The notes: generated from the sequence alone by a model not told the origin. 64,000 bases of DNA from Lenzites betulinus (GCA_022264855.1 JABYQU010000004.1:1116001-1180000), one strand, 5' to 3'; positions 12,601 to 25,024 are shown, counted from the stretch's first letter. Program-made: numbers and translations.

Positions 12601-14196
12601 CAGCGTGGACATCGTGCGGGACGTGTTCAAGGCTGTCCCGATTCACTGGACTGCCGAGCTGGTGCGTGCTCTTCCAGCTGTCAGGCACAGATACTGGGAA
12701 GCGAGGAGCGCTGATCATTGTTGGGACGCTGTAGACGGGCATTAAGCTGAAAACGAATGGTGCAGATAGTGCGGGTGATTACACGCCCTCGGAGCTGTTT
12801 GATATCTTGGGCGATATCTACATGTGAGTAGAGCTTCAGGAAGGCATGGGAGGACCTAGCTGACGCTCACGCAGGTACCTCTTCCTCGATGTAGGCGCCG
12901 AGAATCTCTCCGTGCTGCAGAGCAAGACCACGGCAAACGTTGAAAAGCTCCTTGGGCTCATCCGCCAGCAGTTTGGCGGCTCGCGCGTGCGTACCTTTCT
13001 ATCTCCGTCCTCCATGTCTGCCTTGACAGCATAGACGCAACGCTGACGTATGTACGCCGCGGCTTCTTGCATGGAACGTCTCTTTCGCCGTTGTCTAGCT
13101 GTCCCTGGCGAACCTCTTCGGGACCGTCTCGCAGATCTTCTCGCGCAATTCACGGGCGAAGGAGTCGTTTGTGGAGCGCCTGCACGCGCTTGGATATGGC
13201 GCGGACGCCCAGGCGAACGCGGTCCTCGCCCTTCTCGTCGGCGCCACTGTCGAGCTCTCACAGGGTGCGTGCCACCTTCCCTGTCCCCTTTCTCTTCCTT
13301 GTTGCCTGTACTCACAATGCTCGTTTTGATCTTGCGCTGCGTGGTACTACAGAGATGGTGCACGTGCTGAACTACTACCTCGACCCGGAGAAGCCCGCAG
13401 ACGTGCAGACGCTGGTTGCGAAGGCGAAGCGCGACCCGCAGGACGAGGCGCTCCTCCAGGGATACGTGCTCGAGGCCCTACGTCAGTCCATCCCAATCCT
13501 GCTCCGCAATTGTACTGACGATGGTGTTGATGGGTGTACATAGGGCTTGACCCGACGTTCAGCGGGGTCTACCGTGCGTTTCCGTTTGCTTGTCTGCTTT
13601 GAGTGTAGCTCAATCACTATTATAGGCGAGACCGTGAGTAACGTCGGGGTGAGCCAGGGCTCGATCCCGGCGAACACGCGTGTCTTTGTAGACATCGAAA
13701 ACGCCAACCACAGCGTACGTGCCCTTTCCTCTCCTACACGATTCACTTGAGCTCAGTTGTGATCGGTCAACAGAGCCAGGCTTTCTCGAGCCCGTCCGAC
13801 GTCGACCCCAGCCGCGGGATCGACAAGTACCTGGTCGGCGACGGGGCCGCCAGATGTCTCGGACTCGACCTCAGCTCAAAAGTGCGCCCCTTCCCCCCGC
13901 TCCACCCACATGGCTACTAGCAACTAACTACACCATCGTCCCCCGTAGCTCGTTGGCGAGGCGATCCGCGCCGTGTACAGCTTCCCCGCGGTCGTGCGCG
14001 CGCCGGGCAACTCGGGCAAGCTGAAGCGCTACCGCGAGGACTCGGCGCTGACGAGCACGTGGTCGTACCTCGCGCCCGACCAGCACCTCTCGCCGTGGGC
14101 GACGTCGCTCGTCCTCCAGGTGACTTACGGACTTCCTACGTTCTCGCCAGGCGCTCGAGCTGACTCGCGGTCGTGGCGTAGTTCCGGGGCGTGTGA
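9621..14196 (+). CDS. Psi-producing oxygenase / linoleate diol synthase-type fatty-acid oxygenase
   Basis: About 24 exons can be joined in frame from MSYSSARND to a last exon ending FRGV, giving roughly 1,080 residues, the usual Ppo/LDS length. The N-terminal haem-peroxidase (dioxygenase) domain has FAALVIHT with the distal His, NETSSYVDLSPLYG, FSRNHN, and LYRWH with the expected catalytic Tyr and proximal His. The C-terminal P450-like domain has GLCPSYTISRAIL, an ExxR motif (EALR, split by an intron at about 13480) and GDGAARCLG with the haem-thiolate Cys. These enzymes oxygenate C18 fatty acids to hydroperoxides; the P450 half isomerises them to diols or related oxylipins (psi factors) that steer fungal development. 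Both active sites look intact. Which product forms (5,8- or 7,8-diol, or 10-hydroperoxide) cannot be read from this sequence. Confidence 0.93.
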
Positions 14197-14602
14197 GGCT
14201 TGAGGCGTGAAGTACGGTGCGCTTGGGGAGTGGGTGGGGTTGGTGGGCCATAGTAGGGGGGTGGGGCTTAAGCTTAACGTACGCGTATGTGGTCCTACTC
14301 GCTCTTTCTTGTATGTACTTCTATGCTATTACGCTATGAGTCGATCAGACTACGAATATGCATTTTTGCGTCGTTGATCATGAGTAACCAGTATTTAGTT
14401 GGTACTGGGAAAGAGACTGACGGTAGCGCCATGTCCCACATCCGGACATCGCTCTTAGTCGTGCTCTTAGTAATGACTCAAGACGTCCTAGTGCACGACA
14501 CTGCTGAAGTGCATCTAATATTTGCGATACAACCCATGATATTCGCATATTGTATTACACACACAAACCGCACTATGTACAACCACGCTCCACCCCACCA
14601 CC
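14197..14602. other. Convergent intergenic region
   Basis: About 400 bp between two convergent genes, more AT-rich than the exons. It presumably holds the 3' UTRs of both. No repeats or extra genes seen. Confidence 0.5.
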
Positions 14603-17600
14603 TCAAGTCGAAGACCAACTGATGAAAGCGGACTGGATGTTGCCAAAGTTGCCCGACTGCTGCAGGCACGAGTACAGCGTCGCGACGTTGTCCGCGCACA
14701 CGATCGCGAAAACCCCCGGCTGACTAGCCTCCGTGTACGCGTAGCACGTCAGCTTCTGGCCGCTCCAGTACGACCCGAGCTCGTTCGTGCTGCAGTCGAC
14801 GCGGAAGTCCGGCTGGAGCCCCGTGCCGGACGTCCACAGGTGCACGCCCGGGCAGCCGACCGCGGCCACGATCGTGCGCGTCGTCGGGATCGTGAGCCCG
14901 AAGTACGCGTCCGAGCCGACGTCGACGAGCGTCGCGGGCGCCTTGCCGTTCTCGTTCACGAAGTACACGTCCCCGATCTTGAGGAAGCCCTTCGAGCCCG
15001 CGCCGAAGCACGCAGCGGCCGCGGCCGCGGGCGGGCCCGTGTTCACGCTCGGGTTCTTGCTGGGGTCGACGACGGGCGGAGCAGGGGTGGCCGGGTTGAC
15101 GACGTTGGCGGAGGACTGGATGGCGGTCGTCACGGCCGACGTCGCCGAGGAGACCTGGGTGGTGAGGGTGTGTTAGCGTCGTGGACAGACGATAGAAAGG
15201 TCAACGAGTGGCTGCTCACCTGGTTCTTGACAGTGTTGAGCCAGTCAGGCAGGCTGGGGAGGTGGAAAATGTTGTCCAGCGCGGACACGGCTGCTGAGAC
15301 CGCTGACTGTGCAGTCGCAATGGCAGAAGCCAGCGACGCATCGCTTGCGGCCGCGGCCTAGCATAAGGTCGAGGTGAGTTGCCGAAAGCACGTAGTAGAT
15401 CAGGGGGCAACGTACCAATGCGGCTGCGGCCGGAACAAGTGCATTGGCCGCAGATATGGCTGCAGCGGCAGCAGCAGCCTGTGCCGCAGAAGCATTTGCG
15501 GCAGAGGCGAGAGCGGCAGCAGCAGCAGCAGCTGCTGCCTTTGCGGTAGACGAACTAGCAACGGCTATGGCAGAAGCCTGGGCAGAGGATGTCGGGAGGG
15601 CTACCGAAGACGGCACGGCGCAGCTACCTGCCTGACGCTTGGCATGCGTCATATCGTCACTAGGGGAGGAAGTGGGCGTAGGGACGTCCTCCTCCGGAGC
15701 CGAAAGTTTGTCGGGGGGAGATACGGGATCCTTGACGAGTTCGGACTTAGGAGTGGCCAAGGAAGCCCTTGCCGACGTTGTAGTGCAGGCTTGACTCGAG
15801 CTCGGAGGGCTACAATCGACCGGGGCCGGGATCTTCGGAATGGCCACCTTCGTCTGGGTAGCATCGTAGGGTGTGTCGACGGTGTAGGGGGCGGGCCTGG
15901 GGTTGTCTACTATATTTCTGTTCGTGCAGTATTTGAACGTATCTCCCGACTTGAAAAACACGGATCCTGTGTCGAGGCTGCCCATCGCGTCCGCGGGTGC
16001 GCCAGCGGGGATGGTGTCGATCAGCTTGAGTCTGTATCGGTGGCACATCGCTGGCTTGCTCCACTGCGTTTGTGCGTTGTGCGCCACGCCGCGGAGCAGA
16101 GCGATGTTCGACTGGAGGGTGCCCTGGAGGTCCTGCTCCCCGAAAGGCACACCGCGCGTTACCGAGTTGCCGGCCCCTCCTTCGAGCGAAGAGCTAAAAG
16201 GGAACTCGTCGCAGGAGACCTGTAGCACGCTCATATCAGACATCTGACTCCGCTCACAAACTGAAAGATGCGACACGCACATTCCACCAGTTCGGGTTAT
16301 GTTGAAGCGGATCGCACTTGCCCGCGGCCTGGATAGCGTCCTTCGTCTTTTTGTTGCATACCTTCTTGCGACGCTTGCCGCCATCAAAGGGGTCGTACGT
16401 GAGCTCCATCTCGTCCGTGGTGTGGTCCCACTCAGGGAGGGAGCGGATATTCGCGCAGATTCCAGGGAAGAGGGGACAGAAGTACGTCAGGGTGGGCAAC
16501 GTCGTCGGGACATCGATAGGAAGCTTCTTGCACGTCGCCGGAACAATCGCGCGCTTCCCCACCGTTGCGTTTACGCTGGGCCGTAGCTCCAATGCCGCCT
16601 TTGGGGGCACCACGCGGGGTGCGGGAGGGGCAACGGCTTCGCGACGGCGTGCGGTAACGTTCCACTGTACGGCGGTACCGTTGAGGACTAGCGGGAAGAG
16701 TTCGCCATTCACGTAGACCGGTGGCGGGATGTTCGGCGGCTGGGTCGGAGCGCGGCCAAGACTGAGCGGGTTCGAGTCCGAGACGTCGACCTTAAACTTC
16801 GCCCAGTCGGGGGTGAGCGACAACGTCGGCCGCTTCGCCACAGTCAGGCTGGACAACGTTCCATCTGTGTCCGGGTCGGGGGCGACGGTGCCCGGCGGGG
16901 GAGGGCCAAAGTCCCACCAGCACTCACTGGGGTCGTCGAGCAGGCAGGGCCACAGGACGTTGGGCGTCCAGTTGTCCAGGTTTTCATCCAGCGTCGCGAA
17001 GATCGGTACGTAGTCCGGGGTGCCCGGCGTCGTCGCGGTCACCGCTGAGGAGAAGTGCAGCCAGTCGTCGAAGTTCTTGTAGGGGATCGCACCGTCGACG
17101 CAGTTGGTGCCCGAGCAGAAGCCGGTCCAGGTGGCGATAACCGCCCATAGGGCGAGGACGTCGTCCCCAGATCTGGAGAATTAACAAGTGAGAACGGGGG
17201 TCACAGCATCCGGTAGGCTTTCGATCACGTACTGGGGGTATAAGTTGGTGTTGGCGCTTTGTATGACGTTGTAGAACCAGTTCACATACAGAGCTGAACA
17301 GCGAGTGTCAACAGCACGTCCTTTGACTGAATCAGTATCCTGTACTCACACCACGTAATCGGGCATCCTCCTGTTTGGAAGGCACACTGTCCCACGATAG
17401 AAAAATACAACTAGACCGCGAATTATTGGTGAGTTTTGGAGAATGCGGGGGTATTTACAGCCATGATGCGTACGTTTGAGTAGTCCAGGCTGGCAATGTC
17501 ACTGGGTTGCCTACATGTTCCAGCGCAGCAAGCAGCGTCGAGGACAGAGGCCATCTATCCCCAAATGTTAGCATCATTACTGCCCCAATATTAGCGAAAG

Positions 17601-17920
17601 CTCAATGACATACGCTAGCGCAGGTTGCAGCAGCAAAGCAGACCGGGTCAGCCCAGAATGCAAAAGCACCTACCTAAAAACATATCCAAGTCAGTGTTGC
17701 TCAAAGTCGGAGAGTAGAGATTTCCCACCGTCCCTGCCGTGATCTTGCTCACGCACAGCCCGACAAGGGCGACACAAGAGGAATCTGGGGCGGAGATACA
17801 CGATCCATTGACAACTGCGCGAGGTTCGAGACTCCGAGCTTCAGGGAGGATACTGATGACTGAGCCCGAGACGGCGCTCAAGAAGGGCGAGAGCAGGACT
17901 GCTACTCGCAGCGGAAGCAT
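14603..17920 (-). CDS. Secreted protein with NucA/NucB-type deoxyribonuclease domain
   Basis: Nine exons join in frame (GT-AG) from MLPLRVAVLLSPFLSAVSGS, a signal peptide, to a C-terminus ending SAFISWSST; about 950 residues. The N-terminal part is Cys-rich (CVALVGLCVSK, CFAAATCAS, LDAACCAGTCRQPSDI), likely disulphide-bonded. The centre (about 15.9-16.3 kb) has SCDEFPFSSSLEGG followed by RGVPFGEQDLQG, matching the core of NucA/NucB DNases (CDEYPFA...EGG), with the conserved acidic residues present. A long Ala-rich coil (about 15.4-15.6 kb) separates it from a C-terminal module with VYFVNENGKAPATL and CPGVHLWTSGTG. It probably degrades extracellular or cell-wall-associated DNA, or is a surface protein carrying a DNase fold. 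The domain call rests on motif memory; the other modules are unrecognised. Confidence 0.82.
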
Positions 17921-20325
17921 TGCAGGCGATGTCGAGTCTCCTCGATGCTGGCCAAAGGAGCTCTGAAGCCATCGACTTTATAGCGGCCGTCTCTGACCAC
18001 TTGAGACCAGGGAGACGGCGGTACGCGGAGGCCTTGCACCGTCTAGAGGCGTCTTACATTTCCCTAGTCTCGATAGCAGTCATCCAAAATGGAGGTTGTG
18101 ACAAAGAGCGGGCATGAACAGGCGATCGATTTCATCCTTTGGTGTGCGGCCGAACCGTGAATTTCACCGGGATCTACAGACTTGGTCTTGGCGGATCCGG
18201 GAAGCGCGAGTAGTGTGCGCGTACCTGTATCGGGAGGAAGATAATATGTGGCACCGCCACGCGCGTGCTGGAAGGGAAATGTTGCACTCGTTCCTGAGGA
18301 GCTATGGCGATGAAGTACACTTGAGATCTATAGAACGATTGAACAAGCATGCTCACCTGGAGCCCCTAACCGCGCGCAGAAAGGAGAGCGCGGGAGATAT
18401 CCCTCAACCACTATATTTCGACAACCACCAACGTATCATTAGGGTGCTCCAGGGCAGCTTCGAGTCTGAAAAGCAGGTCAGCGTGCCACCATCTCCCGGC
18501 GCATTCTTTACTCTGTTGTTTGTCACAACAGCCGGCGATGGGACGGTGATGTGGATGACGGTTCAAACATTCACCTCTAGTCCGCACATGAATCCAGAGC
18601 TCGACCAGAGCTTTCCGAGAACGGACCGGCGAGTACGAGTTCCGTCCTGCCGTGAACGGCTGTGAACGGGCGGCCGTGTAGCCTTGTGATGATACTCAGA
18701 GCTCTCAGCTCTGAATCTGCCGCCCAATCGAGGCTCACAAAGCCGGTATGTGTAACTTCCGGATAATCAGTCATCACTGACAATCAAACCTCCGCGTGGC
18801 GATGCGGGTCGACCTCTGGGATGTGAAAGCATGGTCTGCCGCTTGACCATCCGTCAAGTACTTATGAAGTCGACACCGCCTGGGCTACTAGAGATGGCGG
18901 ACCCGCATACATTAGCATATACGCACCTGTGCAATGGGGGAGTGAATACTATTTGCTTACCACAATATTGTCCTCGGCGCTCCGAAGCCGCCAGTGTCGG
19001 TTAATCAGGACATGAGGACCAAGAGACACAGCAAAACACTGTTGGCCTCTTCGGAGTATTCGCGACCGGTTGCGCGGCGCGGCGCAGGGCAACACACGCT
19101 GATCGGAAGGCGCTGGTACGGATGCGCTGTACGGTAGTGTACGGTCTTGTACGGTACTGTGGCACGCCAATTGATGAAAGCATGCACAACGGCACTGATA
19201 AATCTGATTGCTGTCAGGTACCTTGTGGTAGAAATTAGCCCCGTGACCACTTTGAAAAGATGGGATGGGTGAAGCGCAGATGCACGTACTTGCAACGCGT
19301 CGTCGATTTGCAAACGACACAGAAGGCGCGGCTGCGGAAATTCAGAGTTCGACAATTCGAAGCAGACGGACACAGCTCAAAACTGATACAGATGGTATTT
19401 GTGTAATCTCTGCCAGGCTATATGATGGATACCATGCAGCACGCTGCGCTTCGTATTGTGCTGGAGTGCGAGCGGGTTCTCACACTCCAGCGCGATACAT
19501 GCAGACACGCCCTTATCGCGCCTTCCCGGGAGTCGGAGTGGAATTTGAAGACATCAATGTGCGTGTCTTCTTCCCCAGGCGATGGCCAGGGCAGCCACAT
19601 GGTCCATCCTGGTTCCCTGAGTGGCGCCCCAAGGCACTTGCAGGATGATACACGTAATGTGTGGTATCACTTGTCTGCCACTCTATTTTTGAGTGTTCGG
19701 CGGTGTCTGGAGTAGGAAGACGTACCAAGGAGGAAGTGTCTTCGTCGTCGCAGCCTGACGCGTATGCCACACCCAGCGCGGCCGCACAACCCGCGCTGGG
19801 TAGTCTGAATACCAAGGGCACTCCTGCCACTGCCTTGTCGAAAGGAGTTCGTAGATGATCACGGCGAAGTTGATATGATGCTACACATACCATCTCGAAG
19901 CCCGTTGTTGGTGATCGCGCGCACGGCTGTCCACGATTGGCCCCGAGATCCTCCCAATAGACACGCTTCCCCGGTAGACGGATCACACAGCGAAGAAGCA
20001 GGGGTGCTCACCGCGTTGTTGCTGGCCATCGGGCATCCTGGCAATGCAGCGTGTACAGCAGGCAGCGAGAGAGGACAAGCGAGTGATCTGCAGACCGAGC
20101 AGGCGACTATATGCTGTACGGGCATCAGAGGAGAGAGAGCGTGGGAGTGCACGGTGCGTCTGGAGAAGGGCGCGATTGATGCCGGCAGAACGCGTCAGAA
20201 CGTGACATTGGCACCGCCGCGCTCGGCGGATCGCTGCGGTCTCGGATGTACAAGCGCTCCCGATCCTACTTTATGCTCTCGTATCCCGTCCACGACCTAG
20301 ACACCCCCCGTAATCCTCTCTCGCA
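17921..20325. other. 2.4-kb region with no firm gene
   Basis: No domain-bearing frame. A 183-codon plus frame at 18114-18665 lacks family-like features. At 19125-19155 the word TGTACGGT occurs three times in about 30 bp. A possible small spliced gene on the minus strand at 19733-20035 is listed separately. Confidence 0.35.
19733..20035 (-). CDS. Possible small spliced gene, unknown
   Basis: On the minus strand, a frame reading VYWEDLGANRGQPC...GFEM reaches a GTATGTG donor near 19891 and can join across about 57 bp (acceptor TCGACAAG) to AVAGVPLVFRLPSAGCAAAL and GCDDEDTSSL, ending at another GTACGT donor near 19726. The splice signals and Cys-containing hydrophobic stretch hint at coding sequence, but neither a secure start nor a stop can be placed and I do not recognise the protein. 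It could be chance. Confidence 0.22.
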
Positions 20326-22061
20326 ATGTCGTCTCCCATCGCTGGCGACTCTACCTCGACGCCCATTCACATGCTCGTCGTCCTGCACGGCATGTGGGGC
20401 AATCCGTCCAACCTCGCTGAGATGCGCAGGGTCATGGAAGAGCGCCGTTGTCAACCGACGTCTCAGAAGGGCCCCGGCGGTGAACAGCTTCGCGTCTTTA
20501 TCCCTGATACCAACAAGGACGAGGCTACTTATGATGGCCTTGACTGGGGAGGCGAGCGAGTCGCCGAGGAGGTGCGTTTAAATCCGCATCAACCTGCTTC
20601 CGCGCTCACAAGGCTACCCTGACTTCAGATCCTTGATGAAGTGGAGAGACTGCGAAAAGAGGGCATGAAAGTCACTCGTTTCTCTGTCACTGGATACAGT
20701 CTTGGTGGTCTGGTCGCGCGCTATCTTGTCGGGTACGTTGGCTGTGTTCGTATGCCCTCCACCGCGTTGCTCATTAAACCTGTTTGCACCCGTCAGCGTC
20801 TTGCATCAGCGAGGCTTCTTCGCTTCTATCACTCCAGTGAACTTTAATACAGTCGCTACTCCCCATATCGGCCTTCCAAGGTATCCCACTAAAATGTCCT
20901 CTCTGTTCCGCTTCCTGGGTCCCAAGATCATGTCACGAACAGGGGAACAGTTCTTCCTTGTACGTTGATCTTGATTCTTATCACAGTCAGGGAAATTACT
21001 AAGTATGCTCCTCCCAGGTCGACAAGTGGTCGAAAAACGGACGCCCTATCCTAGAGGTCTTGGCAGATCCCAGTATGTATCGTCTCGTTTCGTACATCAT
21101 GCGTCAACTAACATCATCACAGATCGCCTGTTCTACCAGGCTCTTTGCCTCTTCCAGACTGTTCGCATCTACGCAAATGCAGTGAACGACGTCACTGTAC
21201 CATACCCGTCCGCAGCCATAGAGCAGGACGACATCTTCATCAACCACGTGCAGGACAAAGTGGAAATGTACATATCATTTCACATCCGGCTACCACAACT
21301 GCTAAACCTGCCTCCTTTTGCAGAGAATATGATGAAGAGTACCATCCCGTAGTCAAATCTTACAGAGTACCCCCTTCCGCGCCACCACCACCGAAAACCA
21401 CCTTCCTTTCCGCGCAATGGTTCCAGGAGAAATCACCCCTTCCCAGGCTTCCTCCTCCATTGCAGTTTAGTTTCCCTTACAACATCGTAAGTGCGAACAT
21501 TTATAACTTCGTATTCGCACTGACATTGTCGCTGCACAGGTCGCTTACGCTCTCACACCCGTCCTTCTCCCTCTTCTCCTCGGCCTTATCATCGCCCGTC
21601 TTTCGCTCGAAAGCCGCAAGTCTCGAACGCGCATTAAGCTCCTCGAGACAGACGCGTCGAGCACGCAGCGGCTCATCCACATCATTGGACACCTCGAACG
21701 TGAAGTCGAGGAGGCGGTCGTGGACATGTTCGACGGCGGCGAGCCCTCAGACCTCTCTTCTGAGCCCACGCTTTCTGCGGGGTCCTCCAGGATGGCGTCT
21801 CCAGAGTTGCAGGACAACCCGACAGAGCCTACCAAGGCAGAACATCCTATGGAGCGACGCGTCCCCCTCCTCCTGAGCGAGACACAGCAGAAGATCGTGG
21901 TATGGCTGAACAACCTGCCCAACCTGAAGAAGGAGCTGGTGTTCATCGAACCCGTGCGGAACGCACACGCGATCATCATCTCTCGCGACGTGAAGCGCTT
22001 CCCGGCGCACCGGATGGGCGAAGGGGTGTTGAGGCATTGGGCTGACCATTTTATTGCTTGA
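20326..22061 (+). CDS. DUF676/ROG1-like putative serine lipase
   Basis: Seven exons join in frame. Near the N-terminus HMLVVLHGMWGNPSNL is the oxyanion-region motif of DUF676 hydrolases. Exon 2 has SVTGYSLGGLVARYLVG with the GxSxG nucleophile elbow (GYSLG). Next come FNTVATPHIGLP, then RIYANAVNDVTVPYPSAAI with the likely catalytic Asp. After a Pro-rich stretch, a hydrophobic segment (VAYALTPVLLPLLLGLIIARL) looks like a membrane anchor, followed by a charged tail ending LRHWADHFIA. The family includes yeast YOR059C and ROG1, lipid-droplet or membrane-associated acyl-hydrolases. The start MSSPIAGD is the first ATG before the conserved block. The model is complete, with no sign of decay. Confidence 0.9.
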
Positions 22062-22493
22062 GTATTGAATCAGGATATTTCGGCTTCTCGGGCATGTACA
22101 TTGTAGAGAACGTAACGCGTGAGTGGGACAAGGGTGGACATTGCGATTGTACGCTTATGTTGTGATGCAGGCATTAATTAGATTTGTATTTAGGGCTTTA
22201 GATGTCCCACCAGGATTGCTCGTGCATTGTGTATCATCATCAGCTCTTGAATTGCAATCTATATCCGTTTGGTAACGCATATTGTCAAGTTGCCTGAACT
22301 GGAAGACACTTTGAACGGCCTCTTGACCTTCGTAGCGCAGATAGCCAAGCGAGCGAACAAAGCACCTTTGTCAAAGCCACCGTATTTAAACCTTGATTTC
22401 AGCGCCCATACAGCTATCACCACTTGAATCCGCGCCTCTCAGTTTAACTCGGGCAGGAACCGTCCCACACATACACGCATAGTTCCCAGCATC
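22062..22493. other. Intergenic region / promoter of the 22494 gene
   Basis: About 430 bp between tandem genes. An AT-rich TATTTAAA at about 22384, 110 bp upstream of the next ATG, is a plausible TATA element. Nothing else seen. Confidence 0.4.
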
Positions 22494-24137
22494 ATGGTCA
22501 GAAGGACAACGATTCGCGACAGTGAGTGGCGCTCCTCCGAATTGACCGGCACCGGCAGAACTCACCGGTACTCACCACGTACATCAAGGGGCCTACGCCC
22601 AACTGCGCCGCTCCGGAAGCGGCTCTTTCACCCTGGACCAAATGACAAAGAACGGTGAGCGCTAGTCGTCCCCTCCACCATCGTCTCCCAGGTCCTCACT
22701 TCGCGACTAGTCAGCGCCGACTACCACAAGAATGGCATCGCGCCCCCGAAGCAGGTCAACTTCTACGTGACCGACAGCATCCACCGCCTCGTACGTCCTC
22801 CAGGCTTCCGCGGATCATCATCATGATCCTGGCGGGAGCAGCACGTCAAGCCCACGGGGCACACTGATCACCTCCGCCTTCTGCGCGCTTCTCATTCAGG
22901 CCCAGGAAGGGTACGTGGTGCGCAGGCCGGGAGACCCGAGGCGCTTCAAGCCGCAACCCAAGCTGAACGTGATGTGAGTGCGCTTCGAATGGGGTGCCGG
23001 GCGGGGGAGGCTGCAGCGTGCGCCGGGCTCACCGGACTCCGTTCACGTCGTGGAACAGCACGCGCCGCTCGAAGAGGCTGCTCGCGCCTGATGCGCACCC
23101 CAAGACGGTTGCCGACTTTTACATGATGAGTACGGGCAAGCTGAAGCCGGTGCCCAAGCGCGAGGTATGTGCATGTTCGCGTTCGGCACGAGCGTACTGC
23201 GGCTGGTGATGGAGGCGCGCGTTAACATGGTCACAACCCTCAGCTGTATTGCATGTTCCTCAACCAGGCGGAGGAGATTGAGGCGCGCGGGGAAGGCCTG
23301 GCGGGCGCGTTGGTTCAGCGGGCAAACGCAGAGGTCCGGGCTTCTGAGGGCCACCCGAGTGCCCCCTCGGCTCGGGGCGCTGGGCGCTCCCAGGGTGCGC
23401 CCGACACGCACATGGAGGTCGACGAGAACGAGAACCCGTTCCTCGACTCCGACGCTGGCGCGGTGTCCTCGTGAGTGCATCACTTCGCAGTATCTACGCC
23501 GCGCGTGTCGGTTTCTGACCGCAGGCCTCCCATCTGTCCAGAGGCCTTCCCGCAACTCCGCAGCGGGTGCAGCATTTCGGAAGCTACCCCACGCCCCCGA
23601 GCACTGTGCTCCCTCCTGCGCGCCAGCTGTCGGCGGCATCCGTGGGCCGAGGGTCCTCCGCGGGCGCGTCGGCGGGCGATGTTGCAACCCGGGCCAGCCC
23701 CCTGCGCCGTGCGCCTACGGTGCGTCGCGTTCCCCGTTCCCTACCGCGCTTCATTCTCACATTATCACATAGCCCTTCAACCACGCCTATGACGTACGAA
23801 AATCCTCCGACCCTCCCTTACGCACACTGACTAGCGTCATCGCGCAGCCCCAACTCGACGCGGACACGACGGAGGACCCGGAGCGCGAGGACGTCCGCGG
23901 CCGGATCGTGGTCCTCAGCGCGGAGAACGAGGTGCTCACCGGGGAGCGCGACCTCTACCGGAAGAAGCACTTCGTCACCGCCGTCGCGCTGAAGGGCTCC
24001 CAGCTGCAAGTTGAGAAGCGCGACAAGGATGCCGCGAGCCTCGTGAGCAACATCGCGCGTTCGGTGAGCATGCTCTTCTCTTTTGCTGTTCTGGGCTGAT
24101 GGCTGTGGTGGTGCGCTAGCTCGGTCTCTCTCGGTGA
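22494..24137 (+). CDS. Unknown conserved-looking protein with possible winged-helix N-terminus
   Basis: Nine exons join in frame with GT-AG borders: MVRRTTIRD|RAYAQLRRSG...LDQMTKN|VSADYHKNGI...DSIHRL|AQEGYVVRRPG...LNVM|TRRSKRLLAPDA...VPKRE|LYCMFLNQAEEIEA...AVSS|GLPATPQRV...RAPT|PQLDADTTED...NIARS|LGLSR-stop. The first 90 or so residues (helix, KNGIAPPKQVNFYVTDSIHRL helix, then EGYVVRRPGDPRRFKP) have the look of a winged-helix fold, an inference from the pattern only. The middle is Ser/Pro/Gly-rich and disordered; the last exon has a charged coiled-coil-like helix (LSAENEVLTGERDLYRKKH). I do not recognise the family. A nuclear regulatory role would fit but is not shown. Confidence 0.68.
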
Positions 24138-24761
24138 GTCGATCGGGTGGTAGTTGTGTGTGGGCAACGCTGACGAGTGGTTTAGGTGGGCGCCCCAGGC
24201 CTGGTTGTAGGTGCTTGGTGTGGTTTTGATCTCGCGTATGCAATGTTCTTTGTGTTAGTGGTAAATATCGATAGCTTAGCTCGTTACTCTATCCCTATTG
24301 TCTGGTATGCGACTAATTATATGAGCTTTTGTTGAGGAACCTGCGGCTCGCGCCGCGATGTCTGAGGCCTATCTACTAACTTGGAGTGGTCCGCGTCCCG
24401 AGAGGTCCCCCCCCCCCCCCCCCACCTTGGTCCCACGGGTAAGGAGGCTTCCGGTGAGAACGCAGACGATAAATACATTAATGCTGACGATACAAAACCT
24501 AGGTAATGAGTAGAAATGAGCCCGACGCCCGGGAAGTCCGTTAAATACTACAGTTGGATGATGCACGAGAACGAGATAAGCTACACGTGTCGAGTGTGCG
24601 AGAGGCCGCCGTGGGCTGAATTAAGAGAGGATAAGGTGGGGATAGGATGTGCATGTCCATGAGGCGGGCAGGGAACGTCGTCGAGACGTGAGAGGTCGTG
24701 TGGGGACGGGGCACGGGCGTCGCGGGAGACGGGGATGGAGAGCGGAGAGGGCCCGCGCGAC
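24138..24761. other. Convergent intergenic region with a 17-C homopolymer
   Basis: About 620 bp between convergent genes. It contains a run of 17 cytosines at 24407-24423, a likely site of length polymorphism or assembly error. No coding signal. Confidence 0.6.
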
Positions 24762-25024
24762 TCAGTTGAACCGCACGCTACGGCGGCGCTGGGTGAGCAT
24801 GACGAAGTCCTCGGGGAGGATCGACGCGCGGTGCGCCCTGCGGCTGCGCTGGCTGATGGCCTTCCAGGCGCGGACGATGCGGCGCTCGAGGTATTTGGTG
24901 CAGGAGACACTGCAAGTGGGGGAGCGCAGTCAGCGCGCGATCTTCGACAGTGGCGAATGTTGATGAATACTCACCGAGCGTGCTCGCGGGGGGCGAAGGA
25001 GACGGCAACAACACGGGAGGCCAT
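24762..25024 (-). CDS. Small basic protein of 65 residues, unknown
   Basis: Two exons, 25024-24975 and 24909-24762, with a 65-bp GT-AG intron (donor GTGAGT, branch CTGAC, acceptor TTGCAG) give exactly 66 codons with stop. The product starts MASRVVAVSFAPREHAR, continues SCTKYLERRIVRAWKAISQ and ends in an Arg-rich MLTQRRRSVRFN. Nearly a quarter of the residues are Arg or Lys. There is no signal peptide. The regular splice signals and in-phase join favour a real gene over chance. Function is not recognised; the amphipathic basic helix could bind nucleic acid or membrane. Confidence 0.55.

Noticed and set aside
14724..15361. Asp/Arg-rich frames on both strands over the DNase-protein C-terminus
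   Set aside because: Composition shadows of GC-rich exons of the secreted protein gene, which has a coherent spliced model.
18114..18665. 183-codon plus-strand frame
   Set aside because: No domain, no family-like composition, no promoter signal; length is plausible by chance in this GC content.
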